From Verrucomicrobiales bacterium (GTDB taxonomy: Bacteria > Verrucomicrobiota > Verrucomicrobiia > Limisphaerales > J093), in assembly GCA_024233215.1 (NCBI GenBank), contig JACKPW010000006.1, forward strand, positions 124,001 through 188,000: DNA of 64,000 bases, written 5' to 3'. A program made the translations under genes and the position numbers. This document shows, piece after piece, positions 25,097 to 34,485 of this stretch; the stretch's first letter is position 1; every line of letters starts with the position of its first letter. The notes under the pieces were generated by a model, which had not been told where the DNA came from, made no database searches, and saw nothing but the letters and a program-made list of their open reading frames with translations.

Positions 25097-26223
25097 CCCC
25101 ACCCCGACCGCACCCGGACAGGCACACCCATCCCCCGGTGTTCCGTGCCGAGGGCCCGAACCTTATGCGCGTGGGCCGGCGGCGACTGGTCCACTTCACG
25201 GGTTGTGACTACCTGCGGCTGAGTCAGCATCCCGCAGTGATCGCCGCATTTCAGGAGGCCGGCGAAACAGAGGGAATCAGCCCGGCCGCCGCGCGGACCA
25301 CCACCGGGAACCACCCGCTTTACGGCCGGCTCGAAAGTGCCATCGCCCGGTTCGCCGGGGTGGACTCCGCCCTGCTGGTGGGCGCCGGTTATCTGGCCAA
25401 CCTCGCCGTGGCGCAGGCGCTGATGGGAACCGTGGACGTCGTCTTCATCGATGAGGAGGCGCACCCCAGCCTGCGGGATGCCGCCGGGTTGCTGGCCCTG
25501 CCAACAACGGCGTTCCGACACCGGGACCCGGATGACCTGTGCCGGGTGATGGATCGTTTTCCAAGATCCCGTCGCCCGCTCGTGCTGACAGACGGGGTTT
25601 TTCCGCTAAGCGGGGACAACGCACCCGTGCGCGAGTATCTGCAGCGACTTCCGAAGCGTGGATTGCTTTTGGTGGACGACGCCCACGGACTGGGGGTGAT
25701 GGGGCGCCGGGGCCGGGGAACGCCGGATGCCTGCGGCGTCAATGGGGACTTACGCCTGCTGCGCACCGCCACACTGAGCAAGGCGTTGGGTACGTTCGGC
25801 GGCGTGATCCTCGGTTCTCAAGCGCTGACGGAGCGCGTGAGAAGCCACAGCCGGATCTTTCGCGCCAGCACCCCGTTCCCGGTACCCTGCGCGGCCGCCA
25901 CCCTGCAATCCCTCCGGCTGATGCGAGGGGAACCGGATCGACTGGCCCGGCTGCGGGGCAATGTGCGACAGGTCAAGACAGCCTTCGCCAGCCTGGGCTT
26001 CCGCCAGCCGGAGAATGAGGCCCCGGTGCTTTCCCTTTGCCTGGCGGACGAGCCGTTGGCCCGCCGATTGGAAGCCGGGCTCGCGAAAGCCGGGCTGTTC
26101 GCCCGGGCGATCGCCTATCCCGGCGACACCGTGGGCTGGCGGTTTCGCTTCGCGCTCTCGAGTGAGCATACGCCGGAGCAGATCGGACGTCTGGAGAACG
26201 GGGTGCGCCGCATCGTCGGATAG
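25093..26223 (+). CDS. AOS-family PLP enzyme (8-amino-7-oxononanoate synthase-like)
   Basis: 376 aa. ATG 25093 overlaps the upstream stop (ATGA), so the start is firm and translation coupled. Fold-type I landmarks: GCDYLRLSQHPAVI opening, LVGAGYLANLAVAQALMG, ADD-like LLVDDAHGLGVMG, and the PLP lysine in TLSKALGTFGGVILG. This family condenses an amino acid with an acyl-CoA/ACP (BioF, KBL, serine palmitoyltransferase). A second, more standard BioF occurs at 52.9 kb beside bioA, so this copy probably makes another product; its position after a lipoprotein and near hopanoid genes would suit lipid synthesis, but that is inference. Confidence 0.85.
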   Translation: MTPPRPHPDRHTHPPVFRAEGPNLMRVGRRRLVHFTGCDYLRLSQHPAVIAAFQEAGETEGISPAAARTTTGNHPLYGRLESAIARFAGVDSALLVGAGYLANLAVAQALMGTVDVVFIDEEAHPSLRDAAGLLALPTTAFRHRDPDDLCRVMDRFPRSRRPLVLTDGVFPLSGDNAPVREYLQRLPKRGLLLVDDAHGLGVMGRRGRGTPDACGVNGDLRLLRTATLSKALGTFGGVILGSQALTERVRSHSRIFRASTPFPVPCAAATLQSLRLMRGEPDRLARLRGNVRQVKTAFASLGFRQPENEAPVLSLCLADEPLARRLEAGLAKAGLFARAIAYPGDTVGWRFRFALSSEHTPEQIGRLENGVRRIVG

Positions 26224-26259
26224 GCACTCAGGGGGGGGAGGGGCATCGGCAATCCGGGC

Positions 26260-26300
26260 TTGACTCCCAACCACAAACTGTCCTACTGTCCTATGACAGT
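26260..26300 (+). promoter_or_regulatory. Promoter and inverted repeat before the GntR-ABC operon
   Basis: TTGACT (26260-26265) with a weak -10 (TACTGT) 18 nt downstream. ACTGTC-CTAT-GACAGT (26285-26300) is a perfect 6-bp inverted repeat overlapping the -10 and ending 15 nt before the GntR start. It is a likely binding site for the adjacent regulator. Confidence 0.45.
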
Positions 26301-26315
26301 TAGCACAACTCCACC

Positions 26316-26720
26316 ATGCGGGTGCAGCTCAATTTCAAGTCCGGGGTGCCGGTTTACCTGCAGATTGTCGAGCAGGTGAAGGCCGCGGTGGCGGCCGGTT
26401 CGCTCCGTCCGGACGAGGCGTTGCCCTCCGTGCGCGTGTTGGCGGAGGAATTGCGGGTGAACCGGAACACCGTCGCGCGGGCCTATGGTGAACTGGCGGT
26501 CCAGGGGGTGGTGACCAACGAGGCGGGCCGCGGCTGCTTCATTCGCGATCGCGGCCAGCCACTGCGCAAGGATGCGCGGCGCGCGTTGCTGACGGAGCCG
26601 GTGGACGCGCTGCTCGTCCAGGCTCATCACCTGCGGATTCCCCCGGCCGAGCTGCTGGACCTCATCCAGGAGCGCCTGCGCCTGCTGGAGCAGCGAAAGG
26701 AGAAGGAAAACCAGTCATGA
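26316..26720 (+). CDS. GntR regulator, YtrA subfamily
   Basis: 134 aa. Winged helix: SGVPVYLQIVEQVKAAVAAGSL, LPSVRVLAEELRVNRNTVARAY, GELAVQGVVTNEAGRGCFIRD. The short helical C-terminus without a ligand domain (ERLRLLEQRKEKENQS) defines the YtrA group, which typically represses an adjoining ABC transporter operon in response to cell-wall or membrane stress. The ATG of the ATPase overlaps its stop (ATGA). Confidence 0.92.
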   Translation: MRVQLNFKSGVPVYLQIVEQVKAAVAAGSLRPDEALPSVRVLAEELRVNRNTVARAYGELAVQGVVTNEAGRGCFIRDRGQPLRKDARRALLTEPVDALLVQAHHLRIPPAELLDLIQERLRLLEQRKEKENQS

Positions 26721-27625
26721 CCGATCCCACACCGGCAATAGACGTTCAGAACCTGGTCCGCCGATTCGGCGCGGTGGATGCCGTGCACGGATTGAGCCTG
26801 TCGGTTGCCCCCGGCCGCTGCTACGGCCTCTTCGGGCGCAACGGCGCAGGCAAGACCACCACCATCAAGTGCCTGTTGAACCTGCTGCGACCGGACGCGG
26901 GCTCGGTCCGGTTGTTCGGACACGATCCGGCAGTGGACGAGGTGGCGGTGAAGTCGCGGTTGAGCTACGTCCCGGACCAGGTGGCCTTCTATCCGTGGCA
27001 CCGGATACGCGACTGGTTCGATTATCTGGCCGCGTTTCGCCACGAATGGAATCACGAACAGGAACGGGCGTTGCTGAAACGGTTCGACCTCGACGAGCAC
27101 CGGCGGGTCACGACGCTGTCCCGCGGCGAGAAGATGCAGGTGGCGTTGATCGGCGCGATCTGTCCGGGACCGGAGTTGCTCATCCTCGATGAACCGACCT
27201 CCGGGCTCGACCCGCTGGTGCGGCGCGAGTTCATCCGGGCGGTGATCGGGTCCTTCCAGGAATGGGATCCGGAGCGCCGGACGGTGTTCGTCTCGACGCA
27301 TCTCATCACCGAATTCGAAGGGCTCATCGACGAGTTCAGCGTGATCGACCGGGGTCGGACGGTGCACACGCTCGAGGCGGATACGGCGCGGGCGCGCTTT
27401 GGACGGTTGCGGGCGCGGTGGTCCGACATCCCGGGGCCGATCGCCCTGGAGGGGGCGTTGCAGGTCCGTCAGACCGGCCGCGAGGTGGAAGTCACGGCCG
27501 ACGGAAACCTCGACGACCTCGAGCGCCAACTGCGGGCCCGCGGACCCGAGCTTCTGACCCGGGAAGCGTTGACTCTGGAGGAGATCTTTCTGGCGATTGC
27601 GACGCCAAGGGAGGGTCGCGCATGA
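26717..27625 (+). CDS. ABC transporter ATP-binding protein (YtrB-like)
   Basis: 302 aa. Walker A GRNGAGKTTTIK, signature LSRGEKMQVAL, Walker B ELLILDEPTSGLDPL and switch His in VFVSTHLITEFE are all intact. The C-terminal 80 residues form the accessory domain usual in drug/lipid exporters of this group. Both ends overlap neighbours by ATGA, so the three genes GntR-ATPase-permease form one coupled operon. Confidence 0.95.
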   Translation: MTDPTPAIDVQNLVRRFGAVDAVHGLSLSVAPGRCYGLFGRNGAGKTTTIKCLLNLLRPDAGSVRLFGHDPAVDEVAVKSRLSYVPDQVAFYPWHRIRDWFDYLAAFRHEWNHEQERALLKRFDLDEHRRVTTLSRGEKMQVALIGAICPGPELLILDEPTSGLDPLVRREFIRAVIGSFQEWDPERRTVFVSTHLITEFEGLIDEFSVIDRGRTVHTLEADTARARFGRLRARWSDIPGPIALEGALQVRQTGREVEVTADGNLDDLERQLRARGPELLTREALTLEEIFLAIATPREGRA

Positions 27626-30483
27626 ACGCATGGATGCGCAACGAACGGAGGTTGCTGCTGCCGGCGGCGGTGGCAGGGGTGGGGATCATCCTGCTGGGGG
27701 GAGGGATGATCCGACTGACCGGCAGCAGCATGGCTCCGACGGTGGAACTGGTGGTGGTGTTCGCCGTTTGCCTGCTTCTGGGGGTCCAGGTGTTCGGCGG
27801 CGAATTCACTCATGGAACCGCCACGCTCCTGCTCACCCACCCGCTGTCGCGTCGTTCCCTGTGGTGGACGAAGGTCCGGCAACTCCTCCCGGTGGTGGGG
27901 ATGGTCGTGGCGGCGGACACGGTGATCGCCGCGGCGGCCGGACTGATCTGGGATCCCGCGGGCTGGCTGCTCGACCATGCGGCCGCCGTGCTCGCGGGGG
28001 CGGGCGGAGGGTTGTTCTTCAGCCTGTTGACCCGGCAGACGGGCGCCGCCATCTGGCTGGGGGCGCTGGGACCGCTGGGGGTCGGGGCGTTCTTGCAGTT
28101 GGGCATCTCACTCCTGCCGCCCGACTGGCAATGGCGGAGGCGCCTTGAAGGGGTCCTGATGGGTTTCTGGAGCGTGTGGGGGATCGCTTACGGAGTCACC
28201 TGCTACTGGCTGGCCCGGAGACGGTTTCTGCGGTTTGAGGACCTGCCCGCATGGAGCGGCGAACTGCACTGGCGCGGCCGGGACCTGAAGGTGACAGCCA
28301 CGCACCCCGAGGCTCCGCCACCAGGGGGGACCCGCCGCGCCATCCGCCGCGCGCTTCGTCGCAAGGAATGGCGGTTGCAGCAGCTTAACTGGGTCGTCGC
28401 CGGCTGTCTCGCCAGCCTGACGGTGGCGGTGGCCTTGAGCTTGCGGGCCCGCGATGGCTGGATCCGATTGGAGTGGGTGATGCCTGTGCTGCTGCTGGTC
28501 TGGGGACTGCTGCCGCTGATGGTCGGAGCCGCAGCCGTCAGCGAGGAACGGCGGCTCGGGATGCTGGAGATCCAGCAGGCACTGCCTGTCACCGTGGGGC
28601 GCCAGTGGTGGTTCAAGGTCCGGCAGGCCTTTCTGGTCAGCCTTCTCCTGGGGGTTGTCGTTCCCGTTGTGCTTGGACTGGCACTGATCTGGGTCACTTC
28701 GCGTTCGGGCGACGGACCGACCCGGGATCGCATGCTGTATGAGCTGGCGGTACCGTTGGCACTCGGCATCCTCTGGGTGCTGGCCACAACGGCGGGGTTG
28801 TACGCGTCCTCACTCGCGCGGAACCTCCTCCAGGCACTGACCTTCGTCACGGGGTTGATCGGGGGTTTGGCTGGGATGGCGATGATCGGCAACCGGCTCT
28901 GGGGCTGGTGGGGACCTCCTGAAGCCCCCCCCTACTGGCTGGCCGCTCTGATCGCGCCGCTGTTTCTGATTCCCACCCTGCTGTGGCTGGGCGGGCGCAA
29001 CCACCGCGCCAACCTATCCGGAAGCCAACGGTTACGGCTCAACGCCACCGTGCTGCCGGGCATGGTGCTGGCAGTCATGGCACTGACCGCAGCCGCGTAT
29101 TGCCGCGTGTGGGAGATCTGGCCTCCACGCCCCGTGGGAGCGGCGCTCAATGCGAAGCCCGGCATCCGCCCGAAACTCGTCACCAGTGGAGAGTCCGTCC
29201 CGGAGGTGTCCTCGGCGTATGGGCCGGAACCCGCCACCGTTGCGGCATTGCTTCCCGACGGTCGGATCCGCGTCCACGCCGCCGGGTGGCTGCGGCCGTG
29301 GCTCACCGCGCCGGGCGACGCCGACCTTCCCCCGCCGGCGGAAACCCGGCTCCTCCCGGGCGAGGGTCCGTGGCGCGATATCGCCATGTGCGATGGAACG
29401 GTGTTCGCCATCCGCACTGATGGAACCCTTTGGGGCTGGGGCTGGCGCTGGGCCATGGTGCGTTGGACCCCGTTCGAGATGCCGTTGGCCGCCGGAGCTG
29501 ATCCTCAGGGGCCTGGAGAGGAATTTCGCTCGTGGATGACGAATCGCATCGCTCCCCCACCCTCGGATTACGTCGAAAACTATACACAAAAATGGCTTTC
29601 CCAATGGCACTGGTGGGGACCGCACCTGCACAACCCCGCAGCCATGCCCTCGGATCCGGTAATGGTCGGCCGATGGTCGGAGGAACAACCCTGGCGAATC
29701 GGCGGGGCCACCAACTGGGTGACCCTGGCGGGCGCCGAACACGATGTGCTCGGGCTGCGCAATGACGGCACGGCTTGGCGCTGGGGGTACGGTCCACGCG
29801 CATCGTGGATTTGGGATGATCTGCTGCCTCCCAGCCCTGAACCCGTGCAGATCCTGCCCGGCACCGACTGGGTGGGTATGACCATTTCCCCCCACACCTC
29901 GAGGGTTCTCTGGGCAGCGGGGGATATGATGCAACGCTGGCCCACCAACCGCTGGCAGCCGTCCCGCTGGCGCCTGTCGGTACCGCTGCACTCCGGCGGA
30001 AACACAAACCTGATCGTCTGGAACAACGGATGGCTGGGGGGAGTGCTGGTGCAAGGCCGCCTGTGGGGGCAAACCGAGTCTCCTGGTGAGGACGCGGTGG
30101 TCCCCATCCAGGAACTTTGGCCGGGCAAGACCTGGAACGACGCGGCCATCGCCTGGACGACACTTTGGGCGATCCGGCAGGATGGGATGCTGTGGAGATA
30201 CCGGTGGGCGAACCGGTGGGAGGTCGAGGCCGGACGGCAGGTCGTCGACATCCATCCGCTGGGTTGGGAACGCCTTGATCGACGCACAGACTGGCTGGCC
30301 GTGGCTCAGCTCGACCGGGCTGGCGATGCCGCTGCGTTGTCCGCGGACGGCCGGGTCTGGCGCTTCCAGGATCCGCGTGAACGGGATCGGCGGGACGAGG
30401 GGCTCCCACGACTGATACGGGTATCCAAACGCCCGAGACTCCTGGTGGATTTTGCCGGCGCGGTCGAGGTTGCGAACCCGTAG
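27622..30483 (+). CDS. ABC permease (two six-TM units) fused to RCC1-like domain
   Basis: 953 aa. Residues 1-495 hold about 12-13 hydrophobic segments in two similar halves (PVVGMVVAADTVIAAAAGL and VSLLLGVVVPVVLGLALIW are examples), the architecture of ABC-2 exporters. The last membrane segment is VLPGMVLAVMALTAAAYCRVWEIW; after it about 430 soluble residues carry repeated RCC1-like blades: ALLPDGRIRVHAAGWL, AIRTDGTLWGWGWRWAM, GLRNDGTAWRWGYGP, AIRQDGMLWRYRWANRW, ALSADGRVWRF, each with a W-x-x-(V/L/D)-A lead-in. ATG 27622 overlaps the ATPase stop. I do not know this architecture from described ABC exporters. Confidence 0.85.
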   Translation: MNAWMRNERRLLLPAAVAGVGIILLGGGMIRLTGSSMAPTVELVVVFAVCLLLGVQVFGGEFTHGTATLLLTHPLSRRSLWWTKVRQLLPVVGMVVAADTVIAAAAGLIWDPAGWLLDHAAAVLAGAGGGLFFSLLTRQTGAAIWLGALGPLGVGAFLQLGISLLPPDWQWRRRLEGVLMGFWSVWGIAYGVTCYWLARRRFLRFEDLPAWSGELHWRGRDLKVTATHPEAPPPGGTRRAIRRALRRKEWRLQQLNWVVAGCLASLTVAVALSLRARDGWIRLEWVMPVLLLVWGLLPLMVGAAAVSEERRLGMLEIQQALPVTVGRQWWFKVRQAFLVSLLLGVVVPVVLGLALIWVTSRSGDGPTRDRMLYELAVPLALGILWVLATTAGLYASSLARNLLQALTFVTGLIGGLAGMAMIGNRLWGWWGPPEAPPYWLAALIAPLFLIPTLLWLGGRNHRANLSGSQRLRLNATVLPGMVLAVMALTAAAYCRVWEIWPPRPVGAALNAKPGIRPKLVTSGESVPEVSSAYGPEPATVAALLPDGRIRVHAAGWLRPWLTAPGDADLPPPAETRLLPGEGPWRDIAMCDGTVFAIRTDGTLWGWGWRWAMVRWTPFEMPLAAGADPQGPGEEFRSWMTNRIAPPPSDYVENYTQKWLSQWHWWGPHLHNPAAMPSDPVMVGRWSEEQPWRIGGATNWVTLAGAEHDVLGLRNDGTAWRWGYGPRASWIWDDLLPPSPEPVQILPGTDWVGMTISPHTSRVLWAAGDMMQRWPTNRWQPSRWRLSVPLHSGGNTNLIVWNNGWLGGVLVQGRLWGQTESPGEDAVVPIQELWPGKTWNDAAIAWTTLWAIRQDGMLWRYRWANRWEVEAGRQVVDIHPLGWERLDRRTDWLAVAQLDRAGDAAALSADGRVWRFQDPRERDRRDEGLPRLIRVSKRPRLLVDFAGAVEVANP

Positions 30484-30519
30484 CGGGAGTCCGTGCCCTG
30501 CCGGCCACACCTGCCCCAC

Positions 30520-30885
30520 CTACTGTTCCACCACCCGGCGCGCCCGTCCCAGCGAGCCGAGGTTGTGCACGGTGGTGTAGCCCAGACTCCGCAAGGCGCG
30601 CGCCCCCATGCCGCTGCGTGCCCCACTCAGGCAGTGCAGCAGCACCGGCCGCGACTTGTCCGGCACCTTCCGTCCAATGCGCTCCCCCAGTTCGCTGACC
30701 GGAATGTTCACGGCCCCGCGCAAATGACCCCGGGCAAACTCCCCGGGACTCCGGACGTCAATAACCACCGCGCCCTGCTGGAGCAGAGCCTGCGCCTCCG
30801 CCGCGCTGATCTGGCCCAAGCGCTTCAACAGAACCACCGCGGCAATCACCGCGACCATGATCAAGACTGGCAGATATCCTTCCAT
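30520..30885 (-). CDS. Membrane-anchored rhodanese-domain protein
   Basis: 121 aa from ATG 30885 (an in-frame TTG at 30906 is possible). An N-terminal membrane anchor (GYLPVLIMVAVIAAVVLLK) is followed by a single rhodanese domain: VVIDVRSPGEFARGHLRGAVNIP, active-site loop LLHCLSGARSG with the catalytic Cys, and LGYTTVHNLGSLGRARRVV. Probable sulfur-transfer or persulfide-handling protein at the cytoplasmic membrane. It is convergent with the ABC permease and divergent from proS. Confidence 0.85.
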   Translation of the reverse strand: MEGYLPVLIMVAVIAAVVLLKRLGQISAAEAQALLQQGAVVIDVRSPGEFARGHLRGAVNIPVSELGERIGRKVPDKSRPVLLHCLSGARSGMGARALRSLGYTTVHNLGSLGRARRVVEQ

Positions 30886-31185
30886 GATTCGTTTCAATGC
30901 ACTCAAAGTTCAAACAATCAGGCGTCCGCCGCGGACCCGTCAGCAACTCAGAGCTTCGGCGGGCCGTTTCGTTACAGGGAACCCGCGTCGATGGCCCCGT
31001 CCGGCTCCGGCCTGACCTCCCTGACCCGCGGACTCGGCGGTCCGCGCTCCTGGCCGGGGGCCAGGAGATGCCCGCGGGCTCTGCTCAATCAACAATTTCA
31101 CTCGCCGGGAACGCGCGTTCCCGCCACAACAGGGGCCTGCCAGTCCGGTCAACTGGACGGCAGTCACAGACCAGACCACAGACGC

Positions 31186-32901
31186 ATGAGACAATCGAGA
31201 CACGTTGGCCGCACGTTGCGGGAGGCTCCCAAGGACGCCCAGACCGCCGCGCATTCCCTGATGTTGCGCGCGGGTTACATCCAGCAGGTTTCCGCCGGGG
31301 TCTACAGTTACCTCCCCCTGCTCCATCGCACCCTCAACAAGATCGCCAACATCATCCGCGAAGAAATGACCCGGGCCGGTTCCGAGGAACTGCTCATGCC
31401 CGCCCTGCAACCGCGCGAACTCTGGGAGGAATCGGGGCGCTGGGAGCGTTACACGGCGGTCGACGGCATCATGTTCGCGTTCAAGGACCGCCGCGGCAGC
31501 ACCTCGTGTCTCGGACCGACCCACGAGGAGGTCGTCACCGACATTCTCCGACGCGAGATCAATTCCTACAAGGACCTGCCGAAGTGCGTGTTCCAGATCC
31601 AGACCAAGTTCCGCGACGAGATCCGGCCGCGGTTCGGCCTGATGCGGGCGCGGGAGTTCATCATGAAGGACGCCTACAGCTTTGATGCGGACGACGCGGG
31701 GCTCGAGGCGTCGTACGAGGCGATGCGGCAGGCCTACCACCGGATCTGCCAGCGGGTCGGCTACAAGTACCGGGCGGTCGAGGCCGATTCCGGCGCCATC
31801 GGCGGCAGCGGCAGCAGTGAGTTCATGGTGCTGGCCGACACCGGTGAGGAAACCGTGCTCTTCTGCGACCAGTGCGACTACGCGGCGAATCAGGAGAAGG
31901 GTGAATCGGGGCTCGAGCAGTTCGAGCAGGACGCGGAACCGGCGGCAATGGAGGAAGTGTTTGGCGAGGGGCTCATCGGGGTCGTGCCGCTGGCGAGGTT
32001 CCTCAAGATCCCCGTCTGGAAGACCACCAAGACAATGATCTACGAGGCCGACGATCAGACCGTGGCGGTGATGGTGCGCGGCGACTGCGACGTGAACGAG
32101 ATCAAAGTCACGAACTTCCTCGGCTGCAAATCGCTCAAGCTCGCCACGCCGGAACGGATCAAGGAACTCACCGGCGCGGAGGTCGGTTACGCGGGACCCA
32201 TTGGCCTGCCGGTGGAGGTCCGCGTCATTGCGGATCACGGCGTCAACGGCCGGGTGAACTTCGAGTGCGGCGCCAACAAGACGAATTACCACAACATCAA
32301 CGTCAACTTCGGCCGGGACCTGCCGCTGCCGGAATTCGGCGATTTCAAACTGGCGAAGGAAGGCGACGGCTGCCCGCATTGCGCCGGCAACCTCCAGGCC
32401 GCCCGCGGCATCGAGATCGGCCACATCTTCAAGCTCGGCACGAAATACTCGGCCGCGATGAACTGCACGTTCCTCGATTCGAACGGCAAAACACAAACCG
32501 CCGTGATGGGTTGTTACGGCATCGGCGTGACCCGCATGGCCGCCGCCTGGATCGAGCAGAATCACGACGACAAGGGGATCCTCTGGTCGCCGCAGATTGC
32601 GCCGTACCAGGTGCACCTCACGCCGCTGAACCTCGAGGACGACCACATCCGCGCCGAGGCCGACGCGCTTTATGAGCGGCTCCAGAAGGAGGGAATCGAG
32701 GTGCTTTACGACGACCGTGCCATCCGGGCCGGGGAAAAGTTCGGGGATGCCGATCTGCTGGGGATGCCGATCCGCCTGACCATGAGCAAGCGCACCGTGG
32801 AAGCGGGCAACGTGGAGTTCAAGCTGCGCACGGAACCGAAACCGGACCTGCTGCCGGTGGAGGACGCCATCGCGCGAATCAAGGCGATCTGCGACAGATA
32901 G
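31186..32901 (+). CDS. proS: Prolyl-tRNA synthetase (bacterial, with INS editing domain)
   Basis: 571 aa, the standard length (E. coli 572). Starts MRQSRHVGRTLREAPKDAQT; class II motifs: motif 1 in RTLNKIANIIREEM, motif 2 FRDEIRPRFGLMRAREFIMKD, motif 3 GCYGIGVTRMAAAW. The insertion domain between motifs 2 and 3 (LARFLKIPVWKTTKTMIYEA) is the Ala-tRNA editing domain. C-terminal anticodon-binding domain ends ARIKAICDR. The frame is open upstream but ATG 31186 matches the family start. The preceding gap, about 280 nt, shows no gene or leader structure that I can call. Confidence 0.97.
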   Translation: MRQSRHVGRTLREAPKDAQTAAHSLMLRAGYIQQVSAGVYSYLPLLHRTLNKIANIIREEMTRAGSEELLMPALQPRELWEESGRWERYTAVDGIMFAFKDRRGSTSCLGPTHEEVVTDILRREINSYKDLPKCVFQIQTKFRDEIRPRFGLMRAREFIMKDAYSFDADDAGLEASYEAMRQAYHRICQRVGYKYRAVEADSGAIGGSGSSEFMVLADTGEETVLFCDQCDYAANQEKGESGLEQFEQDAEPAAMEEVFGEGLIGVVPLARFLKIPVWKTTKTMIYEADDQTVAVMVRGDCDVNEIKVTNFLGCKSLKLATPERIKELTGAEVGYAGPIGLPVEVRVIADHGVNGRVNFECGANKTNYHNINVNFGRDLPLPEFGDFKLAKEGDGCPHCAGNLQAARGIEIGHIFKLGTKYSAAMNCTFLDSNGKTQTAVMGCYGIGVTRMAAAWIEQNHDDKGILWSPQIAPYQVHLTPLNLEDDHIRAEADALYERLQKEGIEVLYDDRAIRAGEKFGDADLLGMPIRLTMSKRTVEAGNVEFKLRTEPKPDLLPVEDAIARIKAICDR

Positions 32902-32960
32902 GCCATCTGAGTTGACGATCGGCACTCCGCAAGAAGGGGATTGACCGACGTTTTTCAGCC

Positions 32961-34304
32961 ATGATGATCCGTCCTGTCATGACGAGCACTTCCAGGGCAA
33001 TCGGCCTGACCCGGGTGTGGAGCGGTGTCTTGGCCTGTCGGATTCTCGGATCGGCCATGTCGTTGTCGGGTCTGGTCTTCGCGAGCGGCCTCGAGATTCT
33101 GCATGAGTTCGATGGTCTCAACGGAAGGGAACCCTACGGCTCGGTTGCCCCGGGACCGGACGGATGGCTCTACGGCACCACGGTCCGGGGGGGAACCGAA
33201 GGAAATGCGTCAATGGGAACGCTCTTCAAATGTCTCCCAGACGGCAATGGATACCAAGTTCTCCGCTACTTTGAGGCCGACACCAACGGGTCCTCGCCGT
33301 TCAACGGACTCGCGTTTGGCCAGGACTGGATTTACGGCACGACCCGGGCCGGCGGCGAATTCAACCGCGGGACCATCTACCGGATTGGGTATTCCGGTGC
33401 CGGTTACGAGGTGCTGCACGACTTCCGCCCGGGCACGGACGGCCGGTGGCCCACGACGTCTCCCACCTTGGTGGGGCAGACGCTGGTCGGGATGACGCTG
33501 TCTGGAGGGGCCAACAACGAGGGAGTGGTGTACCGTCTGGACGCGGAGTCCGGGGACTACGAGGTGATTCACAGCTTCGCCGTGGGCCAGGGAACCAAGC
33601 CCTTCGGCACCGTCACACCCGTGGGGGACTGGCTCTACGGGATGACGTCGGACCACCTCAGCGAGAGCGAACACGGGAACATCTTTCGGCTCCGATCCGA
33701 CGGGTCGGACTATGAGGTACTTCACGCGTTCGAGGGCGGGGCCCTCGGAGGGTATCCCTACGACTCCCTCATCTTCGACGGGGTCTCACGCATGTATGGC
33801 ACCACGCTGGGTTACTACACCGATCTTCAGGATGAAGGGGTCGTGTTCAGCTATGACCTCGACACCTTCACTTTCTCGGTGTTGCACGACTTCGGCGCCC
33901 AACAGGGAGATGGAGCCAAACCGAACGGCGGGGTCGTGCTTTCACCGGACGGCCTCTGGGTGTATGGCGTCGTTCATGGCACCGAGATTTGGGGAGGCGA
34001 GGAGCAGGGCACGTTGTTCCGGATGGCGCCGGATGGCAGCCAGTATGAGGTGCTGCACACGTTTTCCGGGGGCATGGAAGGGGACACGCCCATGCGCACT
34101 CCCGTGTTGGAGGATGGGGTGTTGATCGGCACCACCGCCTACGGCGGGCCGGAACAGGAGGAGTTGCCGCGGGGCTATGGCACGATCTGGGCACATCCGG
34201 TTCCGGAACCGGCTCCGATGACACTCCTGGCCTTAGCAGCCGGATGCCAACTGGCGGTCCGGTCCCTGACACGAAAGCCCCGGAAGACGGAACGGAACAA
34301 ATGA
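32961..34304 (+). CDS. GloVer-repeat secreted protein with PEP-CTERM sorting tail
   Basis: 447 aa. A signal peptide precedes repeated units of the form YEVLHDF-x-G-x-DG-x-P then LYGTT-x-GG then GTLFK/FR (GloVer tandem repeat; at least seven copies). The C-terminus is VPEPAPMTLLALAAG followed by a hydrophobic stretch and RSLTRKPRK: a PEP-CTERM signal that is cut by an exosortase, which is not in this window. Predicted surface or EPS-associated beta-propeller-like protein. First ATG chosen; MTSTSRAIGL is also possible. This links to the EPS export operon at 2-6.7 kb in concept only. Confidence 0.9.
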   Translation: MMIRPVMTSTSRAIGLTRVWSGVLACRILGSAMSLSGLVFASGLEILHEFDGLNGREPYGSVAPGPDGWLYGTTVRGGTEGNASMGTLFKCLPDGNGYQVLRYFEADTNGSSPFNGLAFGQDWIYGTTRAGGEFNRGTIYRIGYSGAGYEVLHDFRPGTDGRWPTTSPTLVGQTLVGMTLSGGANNEGVVYRLDAESGDYEVIHSFAVGQGTKPFGTVTPVGDWLYGMTSDHLSESEHGNIFRLRSDGSDYEVLHAFEGGALGGYPYDSLIFDGVSRMYGTTLGYYTDLQDEGVVFSYDLDTFTFSVLHDFGAQQGDGAKPNGGVVLSPDGLWVYGVVHGTEIWGGEEQGTLFRMAPDGSQYEVLHTFSGGMEGDTPMRTPVLEDGVLIGTTAYGGPEQEELPRGYGTIWAHPVPEPAPMTLLALAAGCQLAVRSLTRKPRKTERNK

Positions 34305-34485
34305 TCGCCCGGAGGTTCGGAAGATCCGAGGGGACCCGGCATCCCTCGCCCGCCGCACTGATGTCAGGCAAGACGGTTCGCCAACCGTCAGCCACGCCCG
34401 CCGATCCTCCCTTGTTTCGGCCGGCGGCCGGCGGTGAATCGGGGTTTCTCCGACCGCCCCGGCCGACCGGAGAGACCGATCCGTC

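Noticed and set aside
26224..26260. G-rich run (gggggggggag) before the GntR operon as a G-quadruplex
   Set aside because: Only one G-run of the required length; not enough for a quadruplex.
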